From Bradyrhizobium zhanjiangense (GTDB lineage Bacteria > Pseudomonadota > Alphaproteobacteria > Rhizobiales > Xanthobacteraceae), in assembly GCF_004114935.1 (NCBI RefSeq), contig NZ_CP022221.1, forward strand, positions 3,493,001 to 3,557,000: a stretch of DNA of 64,000 nt, given 5' to 3'. Below, piece after piece: positions 47,550 to 56,536 of this stretch; the stretch's first letter is position 1; the number at the start of each line of letters is the position of its first letter. Made by a program: the position numbers and the translations under genes. Under the pieces are notes generated by a model. The model did not search any database and was not told the DNA's origin. It saw only the letters and a program-made list of their open reading frames with translations.

Positions 47550-48434
47550 ATGAGTTACACCTCAGAAGCCACGGGCGAGCGAGTCACGCTTCCAAAGCTG
47601 CAACGGTGGAAGGAGGAGGGGCGGCGCCTCGTGATGACGACCGCCTATGATGCGGTTACGGCGCGCATTGCGGATCCCGTCGTGGATATGATCCTTGTCG
47701 GAGACAGCGTCGGTAACGTCTGCCTCGGATTCGACAATACACTGCCGGTCAGCCTCGCGATGATGAATCACCATCTCGAGGCGGTTGCGCGTGTGAGACC
47801 TCGCGCCTTGCTCGTGGCCGACATGCCATTTCTAAGCTTTCACCTCAGTCCAGAGGACACGATCCGCAACGCCGGAGGCTTCTTGCAGCGTGGCGCCGAC
47901 GCCGTAAAGCTCGAGGGCGGATCCAAACGCGTCGAAATGATACGCGCCCTGGTCGATTGCGAGATTCCGGTGATGGGCCATCTCGGTCTCACCCCGCAGA
48001 GCGTCAACGTCCTGGGTGGATTCAAGGTGCAGGCCCGGAAAGTTGATGACGCCTTGCGCCTGCTCGACGACGCCCATCGCCTGCAGGAGGCCGGCTGCTT
48101 CGCTCTGGTCATGGAAGGCATCCCGGCCGAACTCGCTGCGCGGGCGACGGAAACGCTGACCATACCTACCATCGGGATTGGCGCAGGTCCTGGTTGTTCG
48201 GGGCAGGTATTGGTGTTTCACGACGTGCTTGGCTTGATTGAAGGCCACGTCCCAAAATTCGTTCGTACTTACGCCGACGGCTTTCGGGTGTTGCAGGAGG
48301 CGCTGTCGCGTTGGGTTGCCGATGTCCGGGACGGTACCTTTCCGGCACCGCAGGAGTGCTATCGGCTTCCCGAAGCCATAGGTGAGACGATCGCAAACTG
48401 GGCGCCTTCCAACCGAACTCGATGTGAAGCGTAA
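47550..48434 (+). CDS. panB: 3-methyl-2-oxobutanoate hydroxymethyltransferase
   Basis: A 294-residue PanB. Motifs VMTTAYDAVTARIAD, ILVGDSVGNVCLGFDNTLPV, GADAVKLEGGS, VMGHLGLTPQSV and TIGIGAGPGCSGQVLVFHD are intact. It transfers a hydroxymethyl group from methylene-tetrahydrofolate to ketoisovalerate to give ketopantoate. Located 27 bases after panD with a G-rich ribosome binding site and two bases before panC. Ketopantoate reductase (panE) is not in the window. Confidence 0.95.
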   Translation: MSYTSEATGERVTLPKLQRWKEEGRRLVMTTAYDAVTARIADPVVDMILVGDSVGNVCLGFDNTLPVSLAMMNHHLEAVARVRPRALLVADMPFLSFHLSPEDTIRNAGGFLQRGADAVKLEGGSKRVEMIRALVDCEIPVMGHLGLTPQSVNVLGGFKVQARKVDDALRLLDDAHRLQEAGCFALVMEGIPAELAARATETLTIPTIGIGAGPGCSGQVLVFHDVLGLIEGHVPKFVRTYADGFRVLQEALSRWVADVRDGTFPAPQECYRLPEAIGETIANWAPSNRTRCEA

Positions 48435-48436
48435 AA

Positions 48437-49285
48437 ATGCAGACAATCACGACGGTCGCCGAGCTTCGCCGCGCTCTCGCAGAGGATCGCAGAGCCGACA
48501 AATGTGTCGGATCTGTACCGACAATGGGCTATCTGCACGACGGCCACTTGGCGCTGATCGAGGCCAGCCGGGCGCAATGCGACGTCACGGTGGTTAGCAT
48601 CTTCGTCAATCCCACTCATTTCGGGCCAAACGAGGATCTCAGCACCTATCCACGCGACTTCGAGCGCGACGGGAAGCTATGCCGCGATGCTGGTGTTGCA
48701 ATCGTCTTCGCGCCCGCTGCGCAGGAAGTCTATCCGGCTCAATTCGAGACCTTCGTGGAACCAGGCGAGCTCGCGAAGCCGCTCTGCGGCGCTTTCAGGC
48801 CCGGACATTTTCGTGGGGTCGCGACGGTCGTATGCAAGCTGTTCAATTTGGTACAGCCGGACGTTGCGTTCTTCGGGCAAAAGGATTTTCAGCAGTGTGC
48901 GGTCGTGCGTCGGATGGCCAACGATCTCGATCTTCCGATCGAGATCGTGACCGTTCCGACCGTTCGGGAAGCGGATCGTCTCGCAATGAGCAGCCGCAAC
49001 CGGTATCTCAGCGAGGAAGACCGAGGGCGGGCCCTCGCCATCAGTCGTGCGCTATTTGCCGCGGCGGAGGAGTTCGGCTTGGGAGAGCGGAACGTGGACA
49101 GGCTGATTGCAACTGCCAAGGGGCATTTGGAAACGGTCGATCGGCTGCAGTACCTTGAGCTCGTCGACGGCGACACGCTCAAGCCCGCCGTAAGTCCGCT
49201 GGACCGCCCCGCGGCACTGTGCGTGGCGGCCTATGTCGGCTCGACGAGGTTGATCGACAACGTGATACTTCAGCCAACTCCGTAG
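48437..49285 (+). CDS. panC: Pantothenate synthetase
   Basis: A 282-residue PanC with the nucleotidyl-transferase HxGH motif in VPTMGYLHDGHLALIE, VSIFVNPTHFGPNEDLSTYP, FFGQKDFQQCAVVRRM, and MSSRNRYLSEEDR. It joins pantoate and the beta-alanine made by PanD. With panD and panB it gives a near-complete pantothenate branch in a row. The next gene, bioM, starts 24 bases downstream. Confidence 0.95.
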   Translation: MQTITTVAELRRALAEDRRADKCVGSVPTMGYLHDGHLALIEASRAQCDVTVVSIFVNPTHFGPNEDLSTYPRDFERDGKLCRDAGVAIVFAPAAQEVYPAQFETFVEPGELAKPLCGAFRPGHFRGVATVVCKLFNLVQPDVAFFGQKDFQQCAVVRRMANDLDLPIEIVTVPTVREADRLAMSSRNRYLSEEDRGRALAISRALFAAAEEFGLGERNVDRLIATAKGHLETVDRLQYLELVDGDTLKPAVSPLDRPAALCVAAYVGSTRLIDNVILQPTP

Positions 49286-49309
49286 CGCGACAGAGGCGAA
49301 AGAATCGTC

Positions 49310-50080
49310 TTGATTGAAGCTGCCCGACGCGAAGCGCCTCCCGCAAGCCGTCCTCACCTTCGTGGGGTGGCCGAGGGGATTATTTTCGAAGACGTGCAGT
49401 TTCGGCGCGCAGACCGTCAGGTTCTTGCCATTTCCGAGCTTCGCCTGGCTGAGCGCCGGGTCGGCCTGATTGGTGACAATGGTTCAGGCAAGAGCACTAT
49501 GCTGCGGCTGATGAACGGGTTGCTTCTGCCAACTCGCGGGTGCGTCGAGGTGGAGGGGCTCGATACGGTACGGCATCGCAAAGACCTTCCGGCAAAGGTC
49601 GGCTTTCTGTTTCAGAATCCTGATCACCAGCTCATTTTCCCGACCGTTGCCGAGGAGGTCGCTTTCGGACCGGCGGAGCGCGGAAAATCGGCGCGGCAGG
49701 CCAGGCAGCAGGCGATAGCGTTGCTGGAGCGGCACCGCTGCGGCGAGTGGGCGGACCGCAACGTCAACGAGCTGTCCGGCGGCCAGAAGCAACTCGTCTG
49801 CATCCTGGCGCTGCTCGCGACGGAGCCGTCTATCCTGCTGATGGACGAGCCGTTCTCCAGTCTCGATTTGCCAACACGATTGTTGTTGTACCGAAGGATC
49901 ATGGCGCTTCCGGAGCAGGTGGTGATGGCGACTCATGATTTTGAGCTGCTCCCCGCGTTCGATCGCGTGATCTGGCTGGATGAGGGCCGCATCCGTCTCG
50001 ACGGCCGACCGGCCGAGGTCCTGCCTGCCTACCGGGCGCATGCAACGATCGTCGGGGCAGGGGACGCCCTAACGTCATGA
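49310..50080 (+). CDS. bioM: Biotin ECF transporter ATPase BioM
   Basis: A 256-residue ECF-type ATP-binding protein: Walker A GDNGSGKST, Q-loop FLFQNPDHQLIFPTVAEEVA (the FPTVxxEVAFGP pattern is typical of ECF ATPases), signature LSGGQKQ, Walker B ILLMDEPFSSLD. Together with BioN it energises BioY. The frame starts at TTG 49310. The stop overlaps the bioN start (ATGATG). Confidence 0.93.
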   Translation: MIEAARREAPPASRPHLRGVAEGIIFEDVQFRRADRQVLAISELRLAERRVGLIGDNGSGKSTMLRLMNGLLLPTRGCVEVEGLDTVRHRKDLPAKVGFLFQNPDHQLIFPTVAEEVAFGPAERGKSARQARQQAIALLERHRCGEWADRNVNELSGGQKQLVCILALLATEPSILLMDEPFSSLDLPTRLLLYRRIMALPEQVVMATHDFELLPAFDRVIWLDEGRIRLDGRPAEVLPAYRAHATIVGAGDALTS

Positions 50081-50703
50081 TGACCGACGGCCTCGCGCCA
50101 CAGACCTGGCTGCACCGCGTACCGGCCGGCGTCAAATTTGTGGGCCTCGCCCTCCTCAGTGTGCTTTTGCTGCCGGTCGGCGACTGGCGAATTCTGGCGG
50201 GCGCATTGGCCGTGATTGCCATCGTCTATGCCGGCTTCGGCCGCGCCGGCATGGCGCGCCTCAGCTTGCTGCGGCCGTTGGTGCCGCTGCTTGTGGTCGT
50301 CGGCGGCGTGCAGGCCGCATCGGGTGGTTGGAATGCCGGCGCCGTCGTCACCATGCGGCTCCTGGCGATGCTCTTGCTCGCCGATCTCGTCAGCATGACC
50401 ACCACGATGAGCGCTCTGATGGAGGTGCTGGCACCAGTGCTCCGCTTGCTCCGCCCGCTTGGGGTCAATCCGCGCAAGATGGCGCTTGCCGTGGCACTTG
50501 TTCTGCGTTTCGTGCCCGTCCTGATGACGCGGTGGCGCGCACGCGAGGAGGCCTGGAAGGCACGCACGCACCGCCGCATTCCGCCGCGACTGGTGGCCGC
50601 TTTCCTCGCCGACATTCTGCAACTGGCCGACCGCGTCGCCGAAACGCTCGATGCACGCGGCTTCGACCGCTCCGCCGCCGATCATCACTCACCCCCGTTG
50701 TAG
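50077..50703 (+). CDS. bioN: Biotin ECF transporter transmembrane protein BioN (EcfT)
   Basis: A 208-residue EcfT protein with an N-terminal block of membrane helices (about residues 18-115) and the two coupling motifs of the family: RAREEAWKAR and ETLDARGF, with the Ala-Arg-Gly of the second at about residues 192-194. It links the BioM ATPases to the substrate-binding BioY. It overlaps bioM by four bases and is followed by bioY after eleven bases. Confidence 0.92.
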   Translation: MMTDGLAPQTWLHRVPAGVKFVGLALLSVLLLPVGDWRILAGALAVIAIVYAGFGRAGMARLSLLRPLVPLLVVVGGVQAASGGWNAGAVVTMRLLAMLLLADLVSMTTTMSALMEVLAPVLRLLRPLGVNPRKMALAVALVLRFVPVLMTRWRAREEAWKARTHRRIPPRLVAAFLADILQLADRVAETLDARGFDRSAADHHSPPL

Positions 50704-50714
50704 GAGAAAATCCC

Positions 50715-51269
50715 GTGGAGTCCCGCGCCATCGTTCGTATCGCCCTGCTTGCCGCCGTCATCGCAGCGCTTGGCATGGTGCCCAGCATCGTCTTGCCGAT
50801 CGCCATGGGTGTGCCGATCACGGCCCAGACTCTCGGCGTCATGCTCGCCGGGATCGTCCTCGGCCCTCGCCATGGCGCGCTGGCGGTGCTGCTATTCCTG
50901 TTCGTGGTCCTGCTCGGAGCGCCGCTGCTATCGGGTGGACGCGGCGGGCTCGGCGTGCTTTTCGGGCCGTCGGTTGGCTTCCTGCTAGGCTGGGCTCCCG
51001 CTGCCTTTGTGTCGGGTCTTGTGATGGCGCGGCTGAGGACCTTGCCGGTATTCGCGGCGGCGCTCGTTGCCGCGATCGCGGGCGGCATTGTGGTGGAGTA
51101 TACCTGCGGTATTCTCGGCCTGATGGCGATGGCAAGGATGAGCTTGCCGCAGGCTTTAGCCGCAACCGCCGTGTTCGTGCCGGGTGATCTTTTGAAGGCG
51201 CTGGCCACTGCCTTTGTCGCGGAGGCATCCCACCGGAGCTATCCGGCCACAATTGTCAGCCGTTCATGA
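50715..51269 (+). CDS. bioY: Biotin transporter S-component BioY
   Basis: A 184-residue polytopic protein. BioY features are IALLAAVIAALGMVPSIVLP, VPITAQTLGVMLAGIVLGPR and GGRGGLGVLFGPSVGFLLGW. It binds biotin with high affinity. Start is the GTG at 50715 with AGGAGA eight bases upstream; the frame is open across bioN but only in an artefact reading. It completes the bioMNY uptake set, which would supply biotin for propionyl-CoA carboxylase and other carboxylases. The stop overlaps the following ligase start. Confidence 0.94.
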   Translation: MESRAIVRIALLAAVIAALGMVPSIVLPIAMGVPITAQTLGVMLAGIVLGPRHGALAVLLFLFVVLLGAPLLSGGRGGLGVLFGPSVGFLLGWAPAAFVSGLVMARLRTLPVFAAALVAAIAGGIVVEYTCGILGLMAMARMSLPQALAATAVFVPGDLLKALATAFVAEASHRSYPATIVSRS

Positions 51270-52774
51270 TCATGGCCTCCACGATCACCGCAATGCTGTC
51301 GCGGCATGCCCGCGAAACGCCGAGCCGACCGGCTGTCGTTTGCGAGAACCATGTGGTGAGTTGGAAAGACCTCGATCAGGCCGTGAATCGTCTTGCCGGA
51401 CATTTGGCGAAGGTGGTGCCGGCGGGCCGCGGCGTCGCCTTGCATCTGCCGAACGGGCCGGCGCTCGTTCTGCTGTTTCTCGCCGCCTGCCGCTCGGGGC
51501 GCGAAGCTCAAATTCTCGATCCGTCCTGGCCGACGGAGACGGTGCGGCTCGCGCTCACGGCGCTGGCGCCGGGGATCGTCGTGAGTGGAGATGTAACATT
51601 GGCCGGCGAGACGGAAGTGCTGGCGGTTGTCGATCCTCACGGCCCGTTCGTGGCCGTCGCAGATGCCATCGGCGCCAGTCCATTGTCCGCGGCGATAGCC
51701 GAGCCAGATCCGCTGACGCCGTTCTATGTCGGGTTCACCTCGGGATCGACCGGAACACCGAAAGGATATCGCCGCCATCATCAATCGTGGATCGAGAGTT
51801 TTCGGGCGGGGGACCGCGAGTTCGATATCGGCGCCGGCGACATCGTTCTCGCACCGGGCGCGCTGACACATTCCCTATTCCTCTACGGCCTTGCGCATGG
51901 GCTCTATGTCGGGGCAACCGTCATTCTGTGCCGCCTGTTCCGGCCGAATCTCGTCAACCGCCTGATCGCGGTCCACCAGGTAAGCGTGATTTACGGCGTG
52001 CCGACCCAGCTCGAAATGATGATCGAGGCCGCCATGCGCGATGGCCTGCCGCCGTTCCTGAACGTGCGGTGGATGCTGTCGTCAGGTGCCAAATGGCAAG
52101 GTCGCGCACTGGCCGAATTGCGGCAGCAATTTCCGGCAGCGCGCTTTGCCGAATTCTACGGCGCCTCCGAGTTGAGCTTCGTGACCGTGGCGAAGGACGA
52201 CGAGGATGTCCCATCGGACTCCGTCGGGCGTCCGTTCGCAGCCGTCAGTCTCACCATCCGCGACCATCTCGGGCGTTGCCTTCCACCTGGAGAGACCGGT
52301 CAAGTGTTCGTGGCAAGTCCTTTCCTCTTCATAGAGTATGCCTGCGGAAGCGAAACGGTGCTGCCACGTCATGGTGACGCGGTGTCGGTCGGTGATATCG
52401 GCATGCTCGACGCGCGCGGCTTCCTGAGGCTCGCCGGCCGTGCCAGCCGCATGATCATCACGGCCGGCAAGAACGTGCATCCGGAGGAGATCGAGCGTGT
52501 GCTCGAGGGGCATCCCGCCGTGGCCGCAGCTGGGGTTCTCGGCGCCGTCGACGAACGTCGGGGCGAGCGGCTGGTGGCTTTGCTCAGGCTGGGTCCGGAT
52601 GGGCGCATAGCGTCTTCCGATCTGATCAGCCACGCCCGCCTGAGCCTGCCGCTCTACAAGATCCCGCGCCGGTTTGCTGTGCCACCGCACTGGCCGATGA
52701 CCTCGTCCGGCAAGACCGATTTCCATGCGCTGCGCCGACTCTGGGAATCCGGCGACTGCGCGGTGCTGCGGTGA
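51266..52774 (+). CDS. AMP-dependent acyl-CoA ligase of the pan-bio operon
   Basis: A 502-residue adenylate-forming ligase: VGFTSGSTGTPKGYRRHHQS, EFYGASELSFVT, SVGDIGMLDARGFLRLAGR, and a C-terminal SSGKTDFHALRR carrying the catalytic lysine. It overlaps bioY and the thiolase gene by four bases each. Position behind bioMNY suggests a substrate tied to biotin, such as pimelate or another precursor or breakdown acid. Sequence does not prove this, and no other biotin synthesis gene is present. Confidence 0.9.
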   Translation: MIMASTITAMLSRHARETPSRPAVVCENHVVSWKDLDQAVNRLAGHLAKVVPAGRGVALHLPNGPALVLLFLAACRSGREAQILDPSWPTETVRLALTALAPGIVVSGDVTLAGETEVLAVVDPHGPFVAVADAIGASPLSAAIAEPDPLTPFYVGFTSGSTGTPKGYRRHHQSWIESFRAGDREFDIGAGDIVLAPGALTHSLFLYGLAHGLYVGATVILCRLFRPNLVNRLIAVHQVSVIYGVPTQLEMMIEAAMRDGLPPFLNVRWMLSSGAKWQGRALAELRQQFPAARFAEFYGASELSFVTVAKDDEDVPSDSVGRPFAAVSLTIRDHLGRCLPPGETGQVFVASPFLFIEYACGSETVLPRHGDAVSVGDIGMLDARGFLRLAGRASRMIITAGKNVHPEEIERVLEGHPAVAAAGVLGAVDERRGERLVALLRLGPDGRIASSDLISHARLSLPLYKIPRRFAVPPHWPMTSSGKTDFHALRRLWESGDCAVLR

Positions 52775-53898
52775 GCGCCGCATATCTCGTCGCTGCACGC
52801 CGGACGGCGGTCGCCCCTCGCGGGGGCGCGTTCAAGGCGGTGGAGGCCGACGAACTCGGCGCGGCGCCAATTCGGGCCGTGCTGGCCGACACCGGTGTCG
52901 CGGCAGAGGCGATCGACGACGTCATTTTCGGCAACGCGCTGTATGGCGGTGGCAACCCGGCGCGGCTCGCCGCGCTGCGGGCGGGTCTTCCGGATCACGT
53001 CCCAGCCTTGACCATCGATAGCCAATGCTGCGGCGGCCTCGACGCGATCATGCTCGCCGCCGAGCGCATCGTGAGCGGAGGAGCGGATGCCGTTATCGCC
53101 GGCGGTATCGAGAGTTTCAGCCGCGCGCCATTGCGCGCGCGGCGGCCACGCCACGCCGGTGAGGCGCCGCAACCCTATGACCGTCCTCCGTTCGCGCCAT
53201 GGCCGGAGCGGGATCCTGACATGATCGCTGCCGCCGCGACGCTGGCTGAAAGGTTCGGCATTTCGCGTGCACGACAGGATGAATTTGCGATCGGAAGCCA
53301 TCGGAAGGCGCTGCAAAATCCGCCCGGCGCGGCGGAGATCGTGCCGCTCGCCGACCTGTCGCATGATGCCTTTCCCCGCGCCCTGACGGGGGCGACCTGC
53401 GCACGCCTTGCGCCGCTCGCGGGTGATGCTGCATTCGGCGTGACGCGCGCGACGGTGGCGGTTGAAGCCGATGCCTCGGCCGCGGTCCTCGTGGTTTCCG
53501 AGGCGATGGCCCGACGACTCAACGCGAGGCAGCCCTTGCGGATCGTGTCGGCGACCCGTCGCGGTGGCGACCCTGCTATGCCCGGCACGGCACCGATCGC
53601 GGCGGCTGAGAGCGTCCTTGCGGCGGAGCGGATTGCGCCGGCGCGGATTGCCGTGGCGGAGGTCATGGAGGCCTTCGCCGCTCAGGCGATTGCCTGCGGC
53701 GACGGCATCGGGGTGCCGGCGTCGTCGCTCAATCGTGGCGGCGGCGGACTCGCGCGCGGGCATCCGATCGGTGCATCGGGCGCGATCCTGGCAGTGCGCC
53801 TCTGGCACGAAATGCAGTCGGAACCATCTGGTGCGATCGGGCTTGCGGCGATCGCGGCTGCGGGCGGACTTGGCAGCGCGCTGCTTGCGACGGTCTAA
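52771..53898 (+). CDS. Thiolase-family protein with altered active site
   Basis: A 375-residue thiolase-fold protein. The nucleophilic Cys is kept in DSQCCGGLDAIMLAAERI and the His in RGHPIGASGAIL. The NEAFA motif reads MEAFAAQ, with Met for the Asn that helps form an oxyanion hole. The C-terminal CxGGG motif reads AAAGGLGSA, so the second catalytic Cys is absent. Standard thiolysis or Claisen condensation is therefore doubtful; a thiolase-like transferase or another acyl-CoA step is possible. The GTG start overlaps the ligase stop. Confidence 0.87.
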   Translation: MSAAYLVAARRTAVAPRGGAFKAVEADELGAAPIRAVLADTGVAAEAIDDVIFGNALYGGGNPARLAALRAGLPDHVPALTIDSQCCGGLDAIMLAAERIVSGGADAVIAGGIESFSRAPLRARRPRHAGEAPQPYDRPPFAPWPERDPDMIAAAATLAERFGISRARQDEFAIGSHRKALQNPPGAAEIVPLADLSHDAFPRALTGATCARLAPLAGDAAFGVTRATVAVEADASAAVLVVSEAMARRLNARQPLRIVSATRRGGDPAMPGTAPIAAAESVLAAERIAPARIAVAEVMEAFAAQAIACGDGIGVPASSLNRGGGGLARGHPIGASGAILAVRLWHEMQSEPSGAIGLAAIAAAGGLGSALLATV

Positions 53899-53917
53899 AG
53901 AGACGGGAACTGTTGCG

Positions 53918-54412
53918 ATGAATCAGATGCAACCGGACGCAGAATCTCCAACAAAGGCGACCGCACTTCGCGTCGCACGGGCGATCGATCTTGCAGCCTT
54001 CGTGGGCACCGAACTTGCTCCGGGCCGCTGGCGATCGGTAACGCAGGATGAGGTCGACCAGTTCGTCGCACTGACGGGCGATCGGAACTGGGTTCACACC
54101 GATGTGGAGCGCGCCAGGCGCGAACTCGACGGAGCGACGATCGTGCCGGGCCAATTGCTCCTGGCGCTCGTTCCTGCTCTTTTGCAGGAGGCCTATGTGG
54201 TCAGCGGTGCCGCGCAAAGCCGAGCTGCGGCTCTCCGCTCGGTTCGGTTTCGTTGCCCGGTGCGTCCGGGCGATAACTTCCGGCTAAGGGCGCGATTGAC
54301 CCTCGTGGAGCAGCGGCCGCGATTCGTGCAGGTAGACGTATCGTGTGATCTCGAACTGAACTCGGGACAGTGTGCGTTGACGTCCCAACGCACGGATGTC
54401 TTTTTCGACTGA
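53918..54412 (+). CDS. MaoC-like dehydratase/hydratase
   Basis: A 164-residue hot-dog-fold protein. The R-hydratase motif is recognisable as VTQDEVDQFVALTGDRNWVH with catalytic Asp and His, followed by GATIVPGQLLLALVPALL. MaoC proteins hydrate enoyl-CoA to the R-3-hydroxyacyl-CoA or the reverse. It lies 19 bases behind the thiolase and ends the nine-gene run. Together with the ligase and thiolase it outlines a small beta-oxidation-like or chain-building module; no acyl-CoA dehydrogenase is included. Confidence 0.88.
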   Translation: MNQMQPDAESPTKATALRVARAIDLAAFVGTELAPGRWRSVTQDEVDQFVALTGDRNWVHTDVERARRELDGATIVPGQLLLALVPALLQEAYVVSGAAQSRAAALRSVRFRCPVRPGDNFRLRARLTLVEQRPRFVQVDVSCDLELNSGQCALTSQRTDVFFD

Positions 54413-54622
54413 GCCCAAGGGATCGCGATCTCGGCCTCGTCGTTGAGTTCATACCTCGCGCGGCACAGGGCGACATAGAGTACCTTGCGCAGCCCTTCAT
54501 TGGGCGAGCATTCGCGCTTCGCTCGCAAGAACCCGCTTCGGTCCTTGTTCTGCGCGCCTCAAGTCGGCGCTGGGAGATGGCCGAACTCCGCTTGCTCGTC
54601 GTGCACCTGACGAAACGCGCCC

Positions 54623-54877
54623 TCAGAACTGGGCGGGTTGAGCAGGCGGACCGGGCCAATCGCCTCGCAGGTTGTTCATGTCGTTTCGATCGAACAAATC
54701 CTGCCGGTAGGCAAAGACGTACCTACAGCCGCATGCCACCGGTGCCATCTGTGGGGCGGTGGCAATCGCCTTTTGTGGGGGTACGTAAGGGCGATGAGCC
54801 TTTTGTGCGGATGCCGTGCCCGTCACCGCGAAAGCGGCCGCCGCAATGATGAGGACACGCGATGCATTCAAGAACAT
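54623..54877 (-). CDS. Small secreted protein of unknown function
   Basis: An 84-residue protein with a clear signal peptide (MFLNASRVLIIAAAAFAVTG, cleavage near ASA-QK) and a short mature part rich in Pro and Ala with a CGC motif. GGAGAG lies about ten bases before the ATG. No family recognised. It is convergent with the MaoC gene; the 210 bases between hold no supported gene. Confidence 0.6.
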   Translation of the reverse strand: MFLNASRVLIIAAAAFAVTGTASAQKAHRPYVPPQKAIATAPQMAPVACGCRYVFAYRQDLFDRNDMNNLRGDWPGPPAQPAQF

Positions 54878-55076
54878 GTGAGCTCTCCTGCATTCGGTAG
54901 TCGTTCAGGTATGGAGCCACGGTGCCCGGGACAAGTTTTGATTCAGGTCAAGCTGGCCCGCGGGCTCGCCCCGTCATCGGGCGTTACGCCAGGTAGACTT
55001 GACCACCGGTTGCGTATCGGAACCCCGTGAATGAGTGGCGATCAAGGTGGTCAATTCCGCGCGAACTTGATTGTTT

Positions 55077-55483
55077 TTATTGATCTTTTCGTTCGCTTCT
55101 TGCATTCGAAACAGGGAGGCAGCCGCGCTCAGATCGCAACTTGAACGGAATGTCGGTATCGGTGGTTGCGCCTCCCCGCTTTGAACTTACTTGCCGACCA
55201 TTTTCGCCGGTGACGGATCGCGCACGAACGGCGGTCCGGCGGCTGGTATCCAACACCGTGTCGCGCATCAGATCAGTCCACACAGCGGCCAATCGTGAGG
55301 AGTTCGGCAGCGCCAGAGTTCCTTCATGCGGTCCATTGTCGTCTCGATGTGCTGTCGAACGAAATCGAAGTACTCGCGTGACACGCCATTCATTCCTTCG
55401 TCTGCGGTCGTAGAGTACATGATTGTTTCGGCGGAGGAGACCGAGCGTTCCGTTGCCCGCTCCGCTTCATTGCCCGGGGCCAT
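55077..55483 (-). pseudogene. Phasin-family protein, frameshifted
   Basis: The first part (MAPGNEAERATERSVSSAET... ending in SREYFDFVRQHIETTMDRMK and ELWRCRTPHDW) and the second, in another frame (AAVWTDLMRDTVLDTSRR), join into the pattern of rhizobial phasins (FxFxxxxIxxxxDxMxxLxxCRTPxDxxAVQTDLMRD). One missing base at GATTGGCCGCTGTGTGG, near 55283-55290, explains the break. Phasins coat polyhydroxyalkanoate granules. The C-terminal tail also departs from the family, so the gene may be decaying; an assembly indel is possible. Confidence 0.65.
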
Positions 55484-55522
55484 AATCCAGCTTTCGGTTG
55501 CAAGCCAGCAATCAGGCAGCTG

Positions 55523-56536
55523 TCAAAACGTCTCGGTAATCTTGCTCAGGCGAGGGGGACGATCCGGGTCAAACCCGCAGGCGCGCGCCGTCTGCTCGAT
55601 CATCCGATAGGCCGGAACCAGCATGGTGATCGGGTCAGTCGCAGGGTCATCCTCCGCCAACCAGGGCAGCGACCCATATGGTCCGCCGCAGAGATGCAGC
55701 GCGATCTTTTGCTCGCGCATTTCTGCTGCCAGTGCGTCCACCGTGGCCGCCGTTTCATCCATGAGGCGCATCATGACAACCGGCGTGCGCGACGATAGCG
55801 CGGCGCGCGGCCCATGCTGCAGCTCTGCGGCGCTTAGACCAATCGAAGGCAGGCGCAGGATTTCCGAAAGTTTGAGCGCGATCTCCTTCGCCGAGCCTAG
55901 GCCAAGGCCCCTCGCCGCCACAAACACGGCTGCCGCCTTGGCGAGATCAGCGGAAATCTCAGACCAGTCGAGCGCCAGCGCGCGATGCAGGCGCTCGGGT
56001 AGCCTCTCGAGAGCCGACCGCAGCGCCTGATCTTCGGCCAGCTCGGCAACGAGTCCGGCACTGGCAGCCATCGAGCCGATCACGGTCTTGGTCGCAGCTA
56101 CGGAATGCTCCTGGCCGGCTTCGATCGGAACGACGAACTCCGCTTCGTCAGCCACCGGCGACGACGCCGCATTGACGATGGCGATGGTGCGGGCGCCCGC
56201 GGCGCGCGCCGACCTGGTCGCTGCGACGAGATCCGGGCTGCGCCCGGATTGCGAGATCACGATGAACAGCGCATGGCGCAGCATCAAGGGCGTGCGAAAT
56301 GCCGTGATCACCGAAGGAGCGCTGGCTGAAACAGGAAGGCGCAGCCGCGTCTCGACAAGGTATCTCAAGAAAACCCCGGCATGCCCAGAGCTTCCCCGGC
56401 CGCACACGACGCACAGGGGGGCGGAGCCGATCCCAATTCGCTGTGTGATGTCGCGCGCGGCGGGGCGACTGCGAACGATGTTGGCGACAACATCCGCGCT
56501 TTCTCCGATTTCGCTCGCCATCGCGGATGTCGTCAC
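55523..56536 (-). CDS. SIS-domain sugar isomerase/deaminase (NagB-II-like)
   Basis: A 337-residue protein with two SIS domains (VVCGRGSSGHAGVFLRYLVE, VISQSGRSPDLVAATR, ATKTVIGSMAA; then GLGLGSAKEIALKLSEIL and SAAELQHGPRAALSS). This is the layout of the isomerase half of GlmS and of NagB-II glucosamine-6-phosphate deaminases. With MurQ, a hexosamine kinase and NagA nearby, conversion of glucosamine 6-phosphate to fructose 6-phosphate is the likely role. Its ATG overlaps the murQ stop. Confidence 0.88.
   Translation of the reverse strand: MTTSAMASEIGESADVVANIVRSRPAARDITQRIGIGSAPLCVVCGRGSSGHAGVFLRYLVETRLRLPVSASAPSVITAFRTPLMLRHALFIVISQSGRSPDLVAATRSARAAGARTIAIVNAASSPVADEAEFVVPIEAGQEHSVAATKTVIGSMAASAGLVAELAEDQALRSALERLPERLHRALALDWSEISADLAKAAAVFVAARGLGLGSAKEIALKLSEILRLPSIGLSAAELQHGPRAALSSRTPVVMMRLMDETAATVDALAAEMREQKIALHLCGGPYGSLPWLAEDDPATDPITMLVPAYRMIEQTARACGFDPDRPPRLSKITETF

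Noticed and set aside
54193..54528. Minus-strand segment reading KVLYVALCRARYEL, like motif VI of UvrD-type helicases
   Set aside because: Only a dozen residues resemble the motif, no other helicase part is present, and most of the frame is antisense to the MaoC gene.
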